Assembly (NCBI GenBank): GCA_015847255.1
Contig: JADLZK010002813.1
Location: 124,001 to 188,000 of the forward strand
Length of the DNA: 64,000 nt
Source: Hyparrhenia diplandra
Lineage: Eukaryota > Streptophyta > Magnoliopsida > Poales > Poaceae
Reading direction: 5' to 3'
This document shows, piece by piece, positions 1 through 12,839 of the stretch. The notes beneath the pieces were generated by a model. That model was not told the DNA's origin, searched no databases, and saw only the letters and a list, made by a program, of their open reading frames with translations. A program made the position numbers and the translations under genes. Numbering within the stretch: position 1 is the first letter of the stretch; every line of letters starts with the position of its first letter.

Positions 1-403
1 AAACGGCAGCACAAAGCCACTTCCTGCCAGTTCAAACAACAACTTGAGCAATTTTAATACACTTGTTCTCCCTGAATATAATCAATTTATTGGACAAACA
101 GCTTGGACTGTTGCACACGTTAATGAAGAACGTGTCTGAATCTGTAGAATGTGGCAACAGGCGGTGGCACATCAACCGCAGATGATGCCATGCCACTCAC
201 TGGAGTTGATTAATAGCCACATTTGGATCCCTTAAAACAAGGTCATCTTGGTTTCATGTGTTGATCTGTACTGTGAAATGAACTGTACCTTTGATCTCAA
301 TATTACAATCTACTCAGTGGTTCCATGCTATTCCTGGACCCGTGGCTACAGATGTACAGACATGCGGCTGACAGGGTGTCTTCACCATTGAACTTTTACA
401 GCT
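1..403. other. 3' flank / 3' UTR of the CRM-domain gene
   Basis: This stretch lies just downstream of the stop codon of the minus-strand CRM-domain gene and probably holds its 3' UTR. I see no convincing ORF or repeat in it. Confidence 0.5.
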
Positions 404-3400
404 TCAGAACGGAACCTGGCCACCTTGAGGCTCATCAGTTAAAATCGCACCAGTTCCAATATATCCATTAGTGTCATCCTCAGCATCCTCTTCATCAACG
501 CTGCTGTAAGTTTGCAGATAAGCTTCCTCCCCATCATCCTAGCACATAAGCAGCTCCTATCAACTTCAGTTGCAAGCAGAACTTTGGAAGGTGAGGTCCC
601 AGAAAGCAACATCAGTTTGCCTTACCTCTACATCATCATCATCTGATGACATGTCATCCTCAACTTTTTGAAGCAGCTTCAGATTCTGTTTTTCACTAGC
701 ATCTTTTGTTTGTACCTGATGATGATAACGTATAGATTGTATGGCGTGAGTACATGGGAATTAAACAGAACAGTAAAATAAATTCAGTTTCAAGAAATCT
801 GATGCATTTACAAGTTGTGATTGCAACTTCCAGATCTTGCTTTGCAGACTCGAGATGTGATGCTTTAAGGCCTGAAAACCCATCCAGGGGATGAAAAGGT
901 AAGTACAACTTACGCATAAAGGAAAAAGGGAAGACCAGAGTTTATAGTGGAGTTCCTGCGTGTTCAAGAAAAACAAAAGGACTTAAATAGTGGAGTTACC
1001 TCCCGCCTTTGCAGCTCTATAGAGCGTGCCAATGCTTGCCTCCTTGTTAGTAGATTCCTAGGCTTCATGATTTGGGGTCGTCTGTAGTTTTTACCCCGGT
1101 AGAAAATGATTGCATATCCTTTAGTTGTCTTGTCAAGTGAAATGAGAACACCTTCACTCTCAGCTTCTAGAGAGATTGCAATATGTTTCACTTGTGCGAA
1201 GCTCTTTCCCCTGACAATAATTTTAACCAACTCTCGGTGCTTCCAATGCAAATGCATGTTTTGTACAGTTCCATCAAAAACTTCTCGTCTGCCTGTGAAA
1301 AATTTTATAAATAGATGTAGGTCAACAGATGTTTATATCATGAATGCTATACTTCAACTGTATAGTCAAAAGCATCAGTTATACCAAGCATCAAAAAGGC
1401 CCTCATTTTCAGGCCGATTCTGCGAAATAAGAAGCGTTCCTCATCTGTAACTGTTTCCAAATCAGTTGGAAGCTCTGCTGGAGAAAGATATTCCTGAACT
1501 TTCGCCAGAGCCCTCTCTGCTTTTGCAACTTTTGCTTTTGCCTGCAAGTCCAAAAATTATTATAATTAGTATGTGCAATGTCTGCAATGATATTTTCTTC
1601 TAAATAGAGTGGAAAGTGTGATGCTATCTTCAAAATGAATGATGAAAACTAGAATTGGTAAACTTTGTTGCCGGTAGAGATTTTGTAAAACATACCAAAA
1701 TCAGTTTTCTCTTCAAGTTCTTCAAAAGAGAGGTATGCTTCAACAAAGACAAACGCTTCATCTCCTCTTCCCTCTGCTTGTCATTAAGTGACTTTCCCCA
1801 TCGAGATTTTGCTTCTGTAGTCTCTGCCAGAGTACCAGCAACTAGAGGACACTTTATAACCTTGGGGATAGTTATAATTGAGGCAGATGCTTTAAGTCGA
1901 GCCAGCTCTTCCTCATCCTGTTGAGTAATGGCTTGTTCTTGCTTCTCCACCAAAACCTGCCTTACTTTAGGTGCTATAAAGTCATTGCCCCTGTAGAAGA
2001 CAATGTACTCCTTGTTTCTTGACAAGAGCACTCCTCCTGTCAATTTCTGTGAGTATTTTATTACACAGACTCAAAACACTCTCCAGGTGTAATATGTAGC
2101 AAGAATTCAATGACCAACCAAAGAAGTTAATAAATCATTCACAAGAACCAATCGAAAGATATTCACCAATGATCTATAGCACCCCTTGCAGAATTGTACC
2201 TTGCTGCACTCTCAGCAATCAGACTTTCACGGCTAAACACATAATAAGCAAACAAATCCTAGGAGATAATGGGCAGAATGTTGTATCATCAGAAGATAGT
2301 AGAGCAAGAGAAGAATAGAAACATATAAAGCAAACTCATAAGAACTAAGCAAGCTAACCTGATATATTCTAGATTGGGTATAGACATAAGGTTACCAGAT
2401 TCCACACACTCGATCATAACCATGCAGATGAACTAACAGATTAATGTAACATATGCTGAAATTTTTATATAGCTTTACCTTGATTTCTTCCGCCATTCTG
2501 TCATTGCATGTGTTTGGAATCCCTCTCTTGATGGCAATCTTTGCAATAGCACTTTTTTCCCATAATTTAACCATAGCAGCAGCTAAGCCTTGGTGTTCTC
2601 TGTTTCTCCCTGTCCACCGACAAGTACATATGCAAAAGGGTTAAAACTAATTGAAGATTGAGTAGTGTTTAGTCAAAGCATGCAATTCAGATACAAACTC
2701 AAATACCTAGAGCAAAATGAGGAGCAGTTTGCCTTGAAAGTCTACGCAGAGCTGTCATTTCCTTATTTCTAAGAGTGCTCTTAACCTTGTAGGGAAGTAC
2801 TCTAAATGGAGGTTTGTAGCCATGTACTACACCAGGAAGCAAGTCGGCATCAACAGGGATAGGGCCGCGACCAGACCAATCCCTGTACCTTGGTCCCAAC
2901 TGATCCAAGAAGTTATCAATATCAAATGTTTCTGAGGATTTTAGAGAAAAATTGTCAGTCGATCTTAAGGGCTTTGCACAATCTGCTCTTGAGTCCTGCA
3001 AGTTGTGACCACCATGGCTCGATACAGCACTATTAGCATCACCAACTTCCTTACCAGAATCAGTTTCTATAAATTTAGCATATGACTGCACACATTGAAG
3101 GTTGTAATTCATTCCCCTATACAACACAACTGATCTCCCAGACCTCCATATAACAACTCCCCCAGTCCTGTCCTGAGTGACAAGAGCAAGATCACAACTC
3201 TAAACATTTCTCATTGGACTGAAAAAACTACAGATAAAAATGAACCATAAAATTAGTTACCTCTAGTAGATCATGAGTTCTCTTCATGTTCAGGCTTGGA
3301 GGGCCTTCAAACCTCATCTTGACCACTTCATCCACCTTCCATTTCCTGTGGATGCTCTCCACAACGTCTTGAGTAACCCCTCCTGGCCCAACCTTTATCC

Positions 3401-4508
3401 TCTCCTTCATCCTCTCCGCGTCCCTAAGCCTCCGCAGTTCAGGCTCTGGAATAGTCCTCTCGGCCAGCTCCGTGTTGCTGCGCCTCCCCACCCTGCCACC
3501 ACTGAATGCCTCATCATCTTCCTCCTCCCTTTCCCATGGCAGTAGTACAGGGCCCAATCTCTGGACAAAATCTTCTGCATTAGACAGCTCAATTGCAGCA
3601 TTCGGATAACTTTCCTCCATCGAATCCCTCAACGTTTTAACTATGGTGTTTATGCTGCCCTGCCTCATACTCCTATTGAACCCGCCGCCATAAGAATCTC
3701 TGTCCACTGACAAATCCACCCCATATGAAGAATTCACAGTCGGTGTGGCGTAATCATCATACAATTCCTCTTCTGAACTCCCAGTAACAAGCTCCTCGCC
3801 ATTGTCCATCTCTTCCTTATCCCCATCCGCCAAGCCCAGCTCATCATCAGAAACGTCACTCATGTCCACCCATTCCTCCCCTTCGGCCACCGGACTGGAA
3901 ACCCACTTATCACTGGTCGATTCTTCCCCGTGAATCCACGGCGCAGAGACTGGCTGGCCCCCAAGCAGATAGCTCGGCCGAAAATGCGATCCATCGTCCT
4001 GCTCCCGCGCCGCTTCGCCCTGGACCGGGGTGTCGCCCGCCACTTCCTCTGCTCGAACTCCGTCGTCCTCTGAGGAGCCGCCGGCGAAGTAGTCCACGAT
4101 GGAGCGCAACGTTGCGCTTGAACCTCCACCGCTGCATTTTTGGCCGCCCGCATCACCACTTTCTCGGCCAGCCCGGTGCGGCAGCGAAGGCGACTGCTGC
4201 TGAGGCTGTTCCCAGGGCACTGAGGCACGCTGGGATGGCTTCCCGGAGGACCAGCGGCGGAGGGCCTGTTCCTCGAAACTCGGTTTGAGGGGCCTGCTCT
4301 TCTTCTTACACTTCCTTCCACCTGCGCCGTCCGACGCCACCGACGAGGAGGTCGAGGGAGAAGACGCTGGAGCGGGAGGCGAGGAGGAGACGCTGGCTGT
4401 GGCGGCGGTGGTTCTGGTGCATCTGACGCAGGGTAGCCGTGCTGGTCGGAGAGCGGAGAGAAAGGGAGGGGGCGTGGACAGGGCGGGTGGTTGCAAGAGC
4501 TGCGCCAT
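404..4508 (-). CDS. CRM-domain chloroplast (or mitochondrial) group II intron splicing factor, CFM2/CFM3-like
   Basis: About nine exons join cleanly with GT-AG introns: roughly 4508-3261, 3175-2707, 2610-2480, 2046-1696, 1542-1385, 1292-1000, ~875-810, 715-627 and 539-404, ending in TGA at 404-406. The N-terminus is Ala/Ser/Pro-rich and looks like an organelle transit peptide. An acidic linker follows, then a first CRM domain (GVTQDVVESIHRKWK, then TGGVVIWRSGRSVVLYRG), a second (TAPHFALGRNR, then LTGGVLLSRNKEYIVFYRG) and a third (ELVKIIVRGK, then GYAIIFYRGKNYRRP). The C-terminal tail is Asp/Glu-rich. CRM proteins of this family bind intron RNA and promote splicing of organellar group II introns; the spacer motif PVDADLLPGVVHGYKPPFR is typical of the CFM2/CFM3 branch. 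I found no frameshift. The exact family member and the targeted organelle are inferred. Confidence 0.9.
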
Positions 4509-4680
4509 TGGAGAGATGGGACGAGGAGCTTTGGGGGCAGGACGAAGGCGAAGAAGGGATATGGAGGTTGGAGGGGCCGGGCTTATTTGACGGGCCTTTG
4601 GATTTTGGGGGCCCTTATTTTGGACATGGGCCGCCAGTGGATGATTTTTTTTTGACTTTCGCCAGTGGATGATTTTAAAC
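4509..4680 (-). promoter_or_regulatory. Probable promoter / 5' region of the CRM-domain gene
   Basis: GC-rich DNA directly upstream of the start codon contains GGCCC-type words (forward GGGGGCCC near 4607 and TGGGCC on the reverse strand near 4626-4634). Such site-II-like elements are common in plant promoters of organelle-protein genes. No TATA box stands out. Assignment is by position and word content only. Confidence 0.3.
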
Positions 4681-5830
4681 AGTTGTAAGAAGAGAACCAG
4701 CCACTGACTATATAACTCTGGATGATGATCTCTCGAATTTTAAAGAATTTTAAAATCATCTTTTTGCACCTTAGTTTTATCCTATACACTGCCACGCCAG
4801 CCACAAGGTAAATTGAACTGTGTTAATAGTTCAAGGTAAATCGAACTACAAATACTTTTTAAAATGTATCTAAATATTTTTTCTATAAAAGTATGAAACT
4901 AAAAAAATCTTAAATCCAATTTAACCTTAAAAAATGATTTAGATTGAAAAACTATAAAAGTATTTTTTTTTTTCTTCTCTAAAACTATGATCTATCTCCT
5001 AGTACATAGCTTGGAACTATTTGAATTTTATATGGTTCATCTTTGTGTTTACATGTAGGAGATGATTTCGGTATCTATTATAATTAGTCGACGTTAATGG
5101 TACAGACAACATGTCACTAGATCTATATATGATCATGGCTTAAAGTGTGATGGTTAGATGACACTTGTGTTGTGTTGTCATCATAGTAAACTTATACGTA
5201 TTCTTGGTTGTCAACATAGATTGATTGTGATAGATAAGAAGGGCATTTCCTGGTAAATAAACACCCAAATAATATAATGTAATATTCAAATCATTCTATG
5301 CTATGCACCATAAACATGATTTTATGGAAAAAAAAAATGGATTCGTTTTTTTCTATGCTTTTTTTTCTTGAACAAGCAGGAGAACTGAATATCATTGTAT
5401 TATTAAAAACCCTTTGGTAAGGCCCTTTTCTTGGCAGTCGGTCGGCTGGCCACATGAAGCATACACCAAAAATCTCTCTCTTTTTAGAATGACACCCCAA
5501 CAAAAACCCCTGAAATAACCCCCCTTTGTAAGGCCCGAAGAAGCCGAAGTCAATATTTTATATGGTTTTTAAGAGATTAAACCAGATTTTAAGATTTTTT
5601 ATTACAAATTCACACCCAAAAATCTCTTAAATAACCCTTTTGTAAGAAGAAGTCAATATTTTATATGTTTTTAAAAGATTAAACCAGATTTTAAGATTTT
5701 TTTATTATAGTTATATAATTTAATAATAGCATAGTCCAATTTGCAATACCACCTGTCAGTTGTGTGAAAAAAAAAAAAAAAGGCAACACTCCAACATACT
5801 GACACAATCATCATCCATTTTTACCTTGCA
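4680..5830. other. AT-rich intergenic region with a local direct repeat
   Basis: No gene is seen. Words such as AGTCAATATTTTATATG and TTAAACCAGATTTTAAGATT occur at about 5548-5600 and again at about 5650-5703, making an imperfect direct repeat with a spacing near 100 bp. Poly-A and poly-T runs are common. The right part probably holds the downstream flank of the SUVH-like gene. Confidence 0.5.
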
Positions 5831-6241
5831 GATCCATGTTATTGAATGAATACTTCTATAGTGGCGGATCCAAAGATGAGTCACCATGCATCCATACATT
5901 GTATTTCTGGGTACCGCCTCAGGCTGTGGCCCCTGCTTCTATAGACAACTTCACATTTCATTCTTTCTTTTTAAAGTCTCATCTAGATACAACTGCTCCC
6001 CACTTCTGCACTACAAGACCTACAACTTCACAAATAATCATCGAAAACTGGAGCTACAAAACTTCATTGATTATTTAAAACATGGTACAACTGGGTTCCA
6101 TTCAAACTCAGTACAACGGAGCAGAATGTTTTCTAAAAGAAAACAGCAAGAGCAAATGCAGCTTGTTGTAAACATCATAACGCCTACAAGTACAATATGA
6201 ACTGAGAATAGAAGGCTACAGCAGAGGCAAGGCAGAGTTGT

Positions 6242-9200
6242 TCATAACATAAAGCTAACAGCTGTCAATAATGTTTTAGTAGAGCCTGCCACAGCAATCT
6301 GAGGCACCACAGTAGCAATTTTAACCTTCTCCTTGTGATTCTTGTCATAGACCGACCCTACTTTATAATTATAATGGTAGGTCAGCTCCTGTAGTGGCGG
6401 GATATTCTCAGCAGCAAAAAACATAACATGCGGCATCCTCATGTCATCATGGTCCCAGAGAACATTTTGGGCATAGAGGTTTGGTGAACAACTATGGTTG
6501 ATAAATCTTCCCACATTGCCGCACTCAGCTGCATCTAGTGTGAAGCCTTCCATTTTCTCAGAGGACGAGGTAGAAGATCCTACACCAGCCACCGACTTTA
6601 GCCCCTCCCAAAGTTCTTCGTCGTGGAAGTTATTACCAATATCAAATAGGTACTCATCATTCTGTCTCTTTTCAGCTTCTCCATCTTCCAACAGCTCACC
6701 GGTATACTCGCATATGAAACTGCCAGATGATATAGAACTGAGGGATCTTACACCCCAACCTGTCCTACCTGTCTTGAATATTTCCAGTGGAATTTTGATA
6801 CCATGCTGACTCACTCTATTGTGGCACGTTGGTGGGCACCTGCATGTGGTGGTTAAAAATTGGTTAGCTCACTTGTATATAAAGCTAGATTACTATCTCG
6901 GTTTTAAGATAACTGTCTGGTGTGTATCAATATGTTCGCTTGTTGTCGAAGATCGCTATAACTTTTGGAGAATAGCTAAACTCTGAAACCATTTTTCATA
7001 TGCCAGACATCAGCTGTTGTTCTTAATGTTTCATAATGTGTCACTATCATCTGGATCTAAAATCAACCGTAAGCTACAATATAACATCAAATACAAGTTC
7101 CAATGAATAGGAATATTTATCATGGTTTGAAATTCAAAACAGGAACATCAGAAACCCAATAAAAACTAAATAATAAATGAATATTTTCATGTTGACAGTT
7201 ATTTGGATTACTTAAGTCTTTGCACAGCCATACCTGCATGACGGACCACACTCATATATGAGAGGCCTGGCCTCAACGATCGCACCGTTGAAATTAAATG
7301 GTATTTCTCCTCCATTCTTCACCGCACAAGCACAACTAATAGAGTCAGAGCAGCCATTTGTACAGTTGCAACCCTTTGGAGGTTCTTTCTCATACAAAGC
7401 TGGATATATGACTTTGGTGATGTATTTAAATGGTGCTGGTCTCATGTCATCAATTGTGTTGATGACACATATGGGTATCCTCTCTTTTCCTTGAGATATA
7501 TCAGGCAAACAAAGACCTTCACGAACTTTGGACTTCCTTGTTGCCTTAACTGCGTGTAGGGCTAATTCAGGTTGCCCTGCGATCCTCTGTAACTTGTACT
7601 TGAAGACCATCTCACCTTTTGGGCCTTCTTGCCAACACTCCAACACTTCGTACAACCCATCATATGTAAATGTTGTAGTTTGCTTGCCTTTAGAATGACC
7701 AACTTCACTTCTACTTTGGCCTTTGAACCCATGAATCACACGAACCGGGGATTTGGTTTCGATGCAATTCTTCAAGGCAAGATTACCCCGCGCAAGCTTT
7801 TGATCATCTCGTCCTTTATTCCCCCCAGCCTTCCCTCCGGAACCGGTGTATATTAGTTCACCGGAGCTTGATAATTCGTCAGGATAACCACCGGAGGCAA
7901 CGATACTTAGAGCAACGGGGACACCATTCACCTTAGAATCGTCAATACCTCCTTGAAGTGGGCGATGGAGACCAACTATGGACAACTCAACTCTAAAATG
8001 AAATTCATCACCAACCTCAACACCGGGAATATTTCCCACAACGGCCCCAAGCTTCTTATAGATAGGGTGTTTCTTTAGTGCCTTAGCTGCTTCAAGGTCA
8101 ATCCTCGCAAATTTGCGTTTACCTTGTTCCTCAACTTGTGTAAGCTTTCGATACATCGCCTGGAACAACTGGAGCAACTTCCTAACTTTGCTTCGAGCAT
8201 CCATGTCATGGTCCCTAGGTTGCTTGTGGTGTGACCCAGAAGGAACAGACGGAGGAACCGTGACACATATTTCTGGCTTTGCTCCATACACAACTAGCGC
8301 CCTAGAGTTGTCATCATCTTCCACGTTAATGTCATCATCATTGGCATCCATTGTCTCATCTTCCAAGTTAATGTCGTCATTGTCATCCATTGTCTCATCA
8401 TTGCTCACTTCAAAAGAGGCCACTTTTCCTATTGGTATATCGTTTGGAGTAGCATCTAGCTTGTTCAAAGGAACAAGAGACTTGGAAGTACTAACAATGG
8501 ATTTTCTTCCTCTTGTCTCATTGTCATCCATTGTCTCATCATTGATCGATTCACTAAAGTCCACTTTTCTTGCTGGTATATCTTTTGTAGTAGCATCCTT
8601 TCCCTTGTTCCTAGGAACAAGAGACTTGGAAGCACTAGCATCCTTTCCCTTTAGCTTGTTCCTAGGAACAAGAGACTTGGAAGCACTAGCAATAGACTTT
8701 CTTCCTCGTGTCCAAGGGCAATTGACAGGAGCCATCAATGCTTGTACAATTATTTGGGTAGGCTCTTCAATTTGATCGGTTGCAACATGTTTTCCAAGCT
8801 TGGACTCCCTAGCAAACAAATGCAAATTACCCTTGCCTATGTCATCACCCTGCAACTTTCGAGCAAACTTCTTTTGCTTTGTGTTCATATTTGAGCCTAC
8901 GACTTCCTTTTTAGCACTCAAAGTCTTACTTTCCATCTTCCCACCTGCAGAGGCCCCTGCATTACCAAGCAATCCGGCATTCATCTTGTCACTAATCACT
9001 TTTTTTTTTGCGTCAATGGGATTGCTGAATGGTGTCCTAGGATTACTTTGCAAGCTTCCATCAAGTTTATTTTTCATCTTATCATCCATCACTTCTTGTG
9101 CTACCTGCTTACCTTTGTGTGATGAGATTTTCCCTTCATCTTCCCATCAGAAACACTCCTCGGTGTAGCTTTTGGAACAACATTCCGCTGGTCACCATCT

Positions 9201-10544
9201 TGTTTGGTACCGGCAAAATCATCTCGAACTTGGACCCTATTGTGAGCCTTGCTATGTCCTTCATCCACTATTCTCTTGCTTTCCAATTTCTTATTGGAGG
9301 CCTCTAGTGCTAAAGTTGGAGAAGCTGACTCTCCTAAAACAGGACTTGCCACCAAGGCATCACCATTGTTGACAGGGGTAGCTCCTGAAGGTAACCCCTC
9401 ATCCCCACTGCCTGTAGTATTAACAGGAGACCTCCCACAGCCAGGAGCAAAAGCACTTATAGGTGGGACGTCCAAAACAACAGTGTCTGTGGTGGTAACA
9501 GCAGCCCTCCCACAGCCAGTTGAAAATGCGTGTACAGGTGAGCCCTTCAAAACTTCACTGACTTCGGTGGTAACAGCAGCCCTCCCACAGCCAGGTGGAA
9601 ATCTTCGTATGGCTGAGACTGCCCTCCTCTTAGGCGGTGGATTCAGAGAGGATTCCAACCAGCGTTTCGTTCTCCTTCCTGCAATCCCATTGTCCTTTCT
9701 CTGTAACTCAGTGCCATCTGTTTTGTTTGCAACCACTGTGAAATCCCCATTAACAGCAACCTCCTGCCCCTCATCACCGCTGCCACCACCTCCCTTCTCC
9801 TCGGCCACCACCAACAAGTCATCCCCCTTGTCACCGTTCTGCATAGAACTAGCACCAACAGCGCCACAACTCCCCAGTACTGCTACCGTCGGCACCGCCA
9901 CCTCCACCACCCCGTCCCCTTGCTGACCATCCGATGACACCGGCTCGCCTGCATCGCCAAGCAATCCATTCTCCCCACTGCTGACTCCATCCAGCCTAGC
10001 CCTTTCGGGTCCTGACTGAGGCAAAGCATCTGGGAGGGCGCTGCTGCACGCTGCAGGTACAACAGCAGCCACAGCTTCCACCATGTTTTCCTCTTGCTGA
10101 GGCAGGGCGGCGCAGCTCTGATCCGCAGGTGAAACGGCGGCGGTGTCAGCCACCGCCTCCACCTTATCCGATCCCTGATGTCGAGGCGGGGCGCCGTCCT
10201 GACGCACAGGTGAAACAGTGGCGGGGCCAACGGCCTCCTCCACCTTATCCGGAAGGTATCCGTTCTGAACCGAAGGCGCAATGACGGCGGGGCGGGGGCG
10301 GCCGCCTCATCGGCCCTGCCGCCGCCGACGACAACCGTGGAGGCGCCATCGACGCCGTTCACCGCAGGACCTGCCGCGGCCGAGGCCGGCGCGGGCGGGG
10401 CGATGGGAACCGACCGCACCCGGGCGGCCACGACCGCTTGGCGGAGACCCTCGAAGGTCTCAGCCTGCGCGGTGGTGCAGCCGCGGCGGCCTCGGCCTCT
10501 GCTGGCGGCGCCGGCGCCGGCGGCTCCATACCGACACCCGGCAT
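6242..10544 (-). CDS. SUVH5/6-like histone H3K9 methyltransferase (SRA, pre-SET, SET), with frame interruptions
   Basis: The SRA/YDG domain lies in 7212-8200 (GVEVGDEFHFRVELSIVGLHRP; VRVIHGFKGQ; TYDGLYEVLECWQEGPKGE). It is followed by a Cys-rich pre-SET domain (GCNCTNGCSDSISCAC, ECGPSCR) that continues across the 6843-7230 intron into CPPTCHNRVSQHG. The SET domain has GWGVRSLSSISSGSFICEY and the catalytic RFINHSCSPNL motif. SUVH proteins bind methylated DNA through SRA and methylate H3K9 in the nucleus. The N-terminal part has repeated PPGCGR-type motifs and Lys/Asp-rich repeats. The frame changes near 10.40, 10.29 and 9.10 kb and again in the post-SET tail, where the +1 frame would give CYCGASDC and a stop at 6276-6278. 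The best start is the ATG at 10544, just inside exon 2, but ATGs at 10084 or about 9092 are alternatives. Confidence 0.8.
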
Positions 10545-10557
10545 CCGAAAAACCTAC

Positions 10558-10755
10558 CTGCAAAAATCCAGATCGAATTAGAGGACGGATGCCAATCGAA
10601 TCGACGCGGTACACAACCAAACCCTAGAGCCCCACAATCGAGTCCGCATCCGGCAAACAACAAACAACCTCTTCCTTTTCGTTCCCCCTACAGACAGCGC
10701 AACGAAAGGAGGGAGGGAGGGAGAGAGGAGAGGAGGGAGGGAGCGACGGGCTCAC
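10558..10755 (-). other. Likely 5' UTR intron of the SUVH-like gene
   Basis: On the minus strand a donor GTGAGC begins at 10755 and an acceptor TTTTTGCAG ends at 10558, 14 bases before the ATG at 10544. A purine-rich GGGA/GAGAGG tract (10707-10745 on the plus strand) lies inside. A first noncoding exon would lie at about 10756-11050. Confidence 0.5.
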
Positions 10756-12107
10756 CTTCTTTTTGTGCCCGCGATATGCGCTGCCACGGCGGAGGAAGAG
10801 GATGATCACTCTGCCGGCCGGCCGCGGGGAGCGGATCTCTGCCGCGCCGAGGAGGGAGGTTGGAGGTGGAATGGGACGGGAGGCACGCGCGCGCCCTGCC
10901 TGCCCTGCCCTCGAGGCTTGGCGCCCTCGGGGACTTGCGCGCTTCAGTTTCGGCTTTCGTGTGCGTCTCCTCCGGTTGTTTCTGCAGAGGGGTCCAGTCC
11001 AGCAGCCCAGGACACAAGGACGTTGCTACCGATCTCCGATGAGTATGGGAGGTAGTAGGATAGAATATATGTTTTCCTTTTTTTCTCGACCACCAGAAAT
11101 TTAGCAAATCTTGATCGTATCCGATAATTATAATGTACTACTTTGTATAATTATGTCTAATTATTGTTTCCCTAATAGTCTCTTTTTAACATATTTGTAA
11201 TAATACTTGTTCATGTGTTGAAACGAAACACAACACGTATCATCGTCGGATGCGAGTTGTTCTAACGTGTACATATCGGTGTAGGTCACGAGCCTGGATC
11301 ATCATATATGTAGGTCGCGAACCAATACGGACCGGAATTATGGGTATAGGTCATCAAATTGGGACACATAACGATGGTGTCTGTTGTGTTTACATCTTGA
11401 AAATTGACGTGGCGTTGATCGTCGAACTAAAAAAAAAACATTGTACATTGGAGGGGCAGCGGGCAAAGGGCAACAAAAGGAGAGCTAGGTTTGTTTAAAC
11501 CTTAAATTATTATCCTATTATAGTTGCAAAGTTCCACATATAATATGAGGTTCAAAAGTCTTTTCTAATTCTCTTTAATTTCTTAATAAATTTACTAATA
11601 AAACTAGATAATAATTAATTATTACCTACATTTCAAACTTATGATGTGGTGTTTACTTTTTAAAAAAATATTGTACATTTTTTAATATTTTCGTAAATAT
11701 TATCCTACTATAGGATACGTGAGTTTTGGAATTCATGAAGTACCGCAAGTTTACCGGATTTCAAAACACACTTTTTGATACATGACGATGTGTGGAGTTG
11801 GGTATGGTTTGAAAAACACACCCAACATGACGGGTGTGGGTATAGTTTGGAAAGTCAAGGGGAGGTGAACCCAAAACAAAGGCAAAGAAAAATTTTACCT
11901 CTTTAATACTTTCTCCGATTCAAATTATAAGTCGCTTTTGAAACAAAGATTGCATTGTAGATGCGCTTGATGCCCGCACCCACACAAAAATGAAAAAAAA
12001 AAGTGGTAATATTTAAAATTTCACCATATTTATGCTTTCATGATATAAATCTATGCACCCAAAAAGTAAGCATATTTTTTGTCTAATGTTTAATGGTTTA
12101 TATTTAA

Positions 12108-12155
12108 AAAATAGATAGAGATAGATAGATATAGATAGATAGATAGAGAGAGAGC
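12108..12155. repeat. GATA/GAGA microsatellite
   Basis: Imperfect repeats of TAGA/GATA pass into GAGAGAGAG over about 48 bases, visible directly. Confidence 0.85.
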
Positions 12156-12839
12156 GAGATGTCTCTAGTACTTTTTCAGGGAGAAACTATTATATTCTTT
12201 CTGATTTTATTTAAGAATTTAAATAGCATGTAAAATTTCCAAAGTGTTTAAGGGTTTATTTGAAATAAAGAAATAGAAAACGATGGAACGTACATAAACA
12301 CACAAAGGTATATGCACGGGAATCGGAATACAAAATAGAAGTTATCATAAAAGACCATAGAAAAAAATAAAAAGAAGTGTTTCGGACACAGAATTCATAG
12401 TCTGGAAATAACAAAAATGAAGATGGTAAACTAGCATTAGCATCTCCAAGTGACTATTTATATTTCTTCCTAATTTACAAAAATAGTAATTTGGTGAAAC
12501 AAAAATACCATCCAACAATTTTTTAATTGGATATCCCAAAAATATAAATATCCTTTGTTCTGTATTCCTCATCATTAGTCAAAGATAGAGAGCGTGGATA
12601 ACTTTTTAGAGTGCGTACAAGATATAGAAAAAGCTGTTGGAGGATATAAAGATATGGAAAATGATTTTTAATCAAATGACTTGTCAAATGATGATTCACA
12701 TAGTATATTTAGAAAGGCTCGATAGCAGGATCAATGTAATGTGTTCTGCAGGGCTCTCCTTAAACCCTTCGTCTATGAACTCCGAGTCCAACCACTCACC
12801 AACAACCAACAAGGGTTTTTAATTAATTTGTTATATACT

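Noticed and set aside
8113..8775. Plus-strand ORF of 220 codons
   Set aside because: Antisense shadow of the SUVH acidic and Lys-rich repeats; Ser/Leu low complexity, no domain.
9249..9926. Long plus-strand ORF (225 codons) opposite the SUVH N-terminus
   Set aside because: It mirrors the GC-rich, repeat-bearing minus-strand coding sequence; its Pro/Leu/Ser-rich product is a shadow.
10281..10805. Plus-strand Arg-rich ORF of 174 codons
   Set aside because: Arises from GC-rich and GGGA-rich DNA at the SUVH 5' end and crosses its probable intron; composition is not protein-like.
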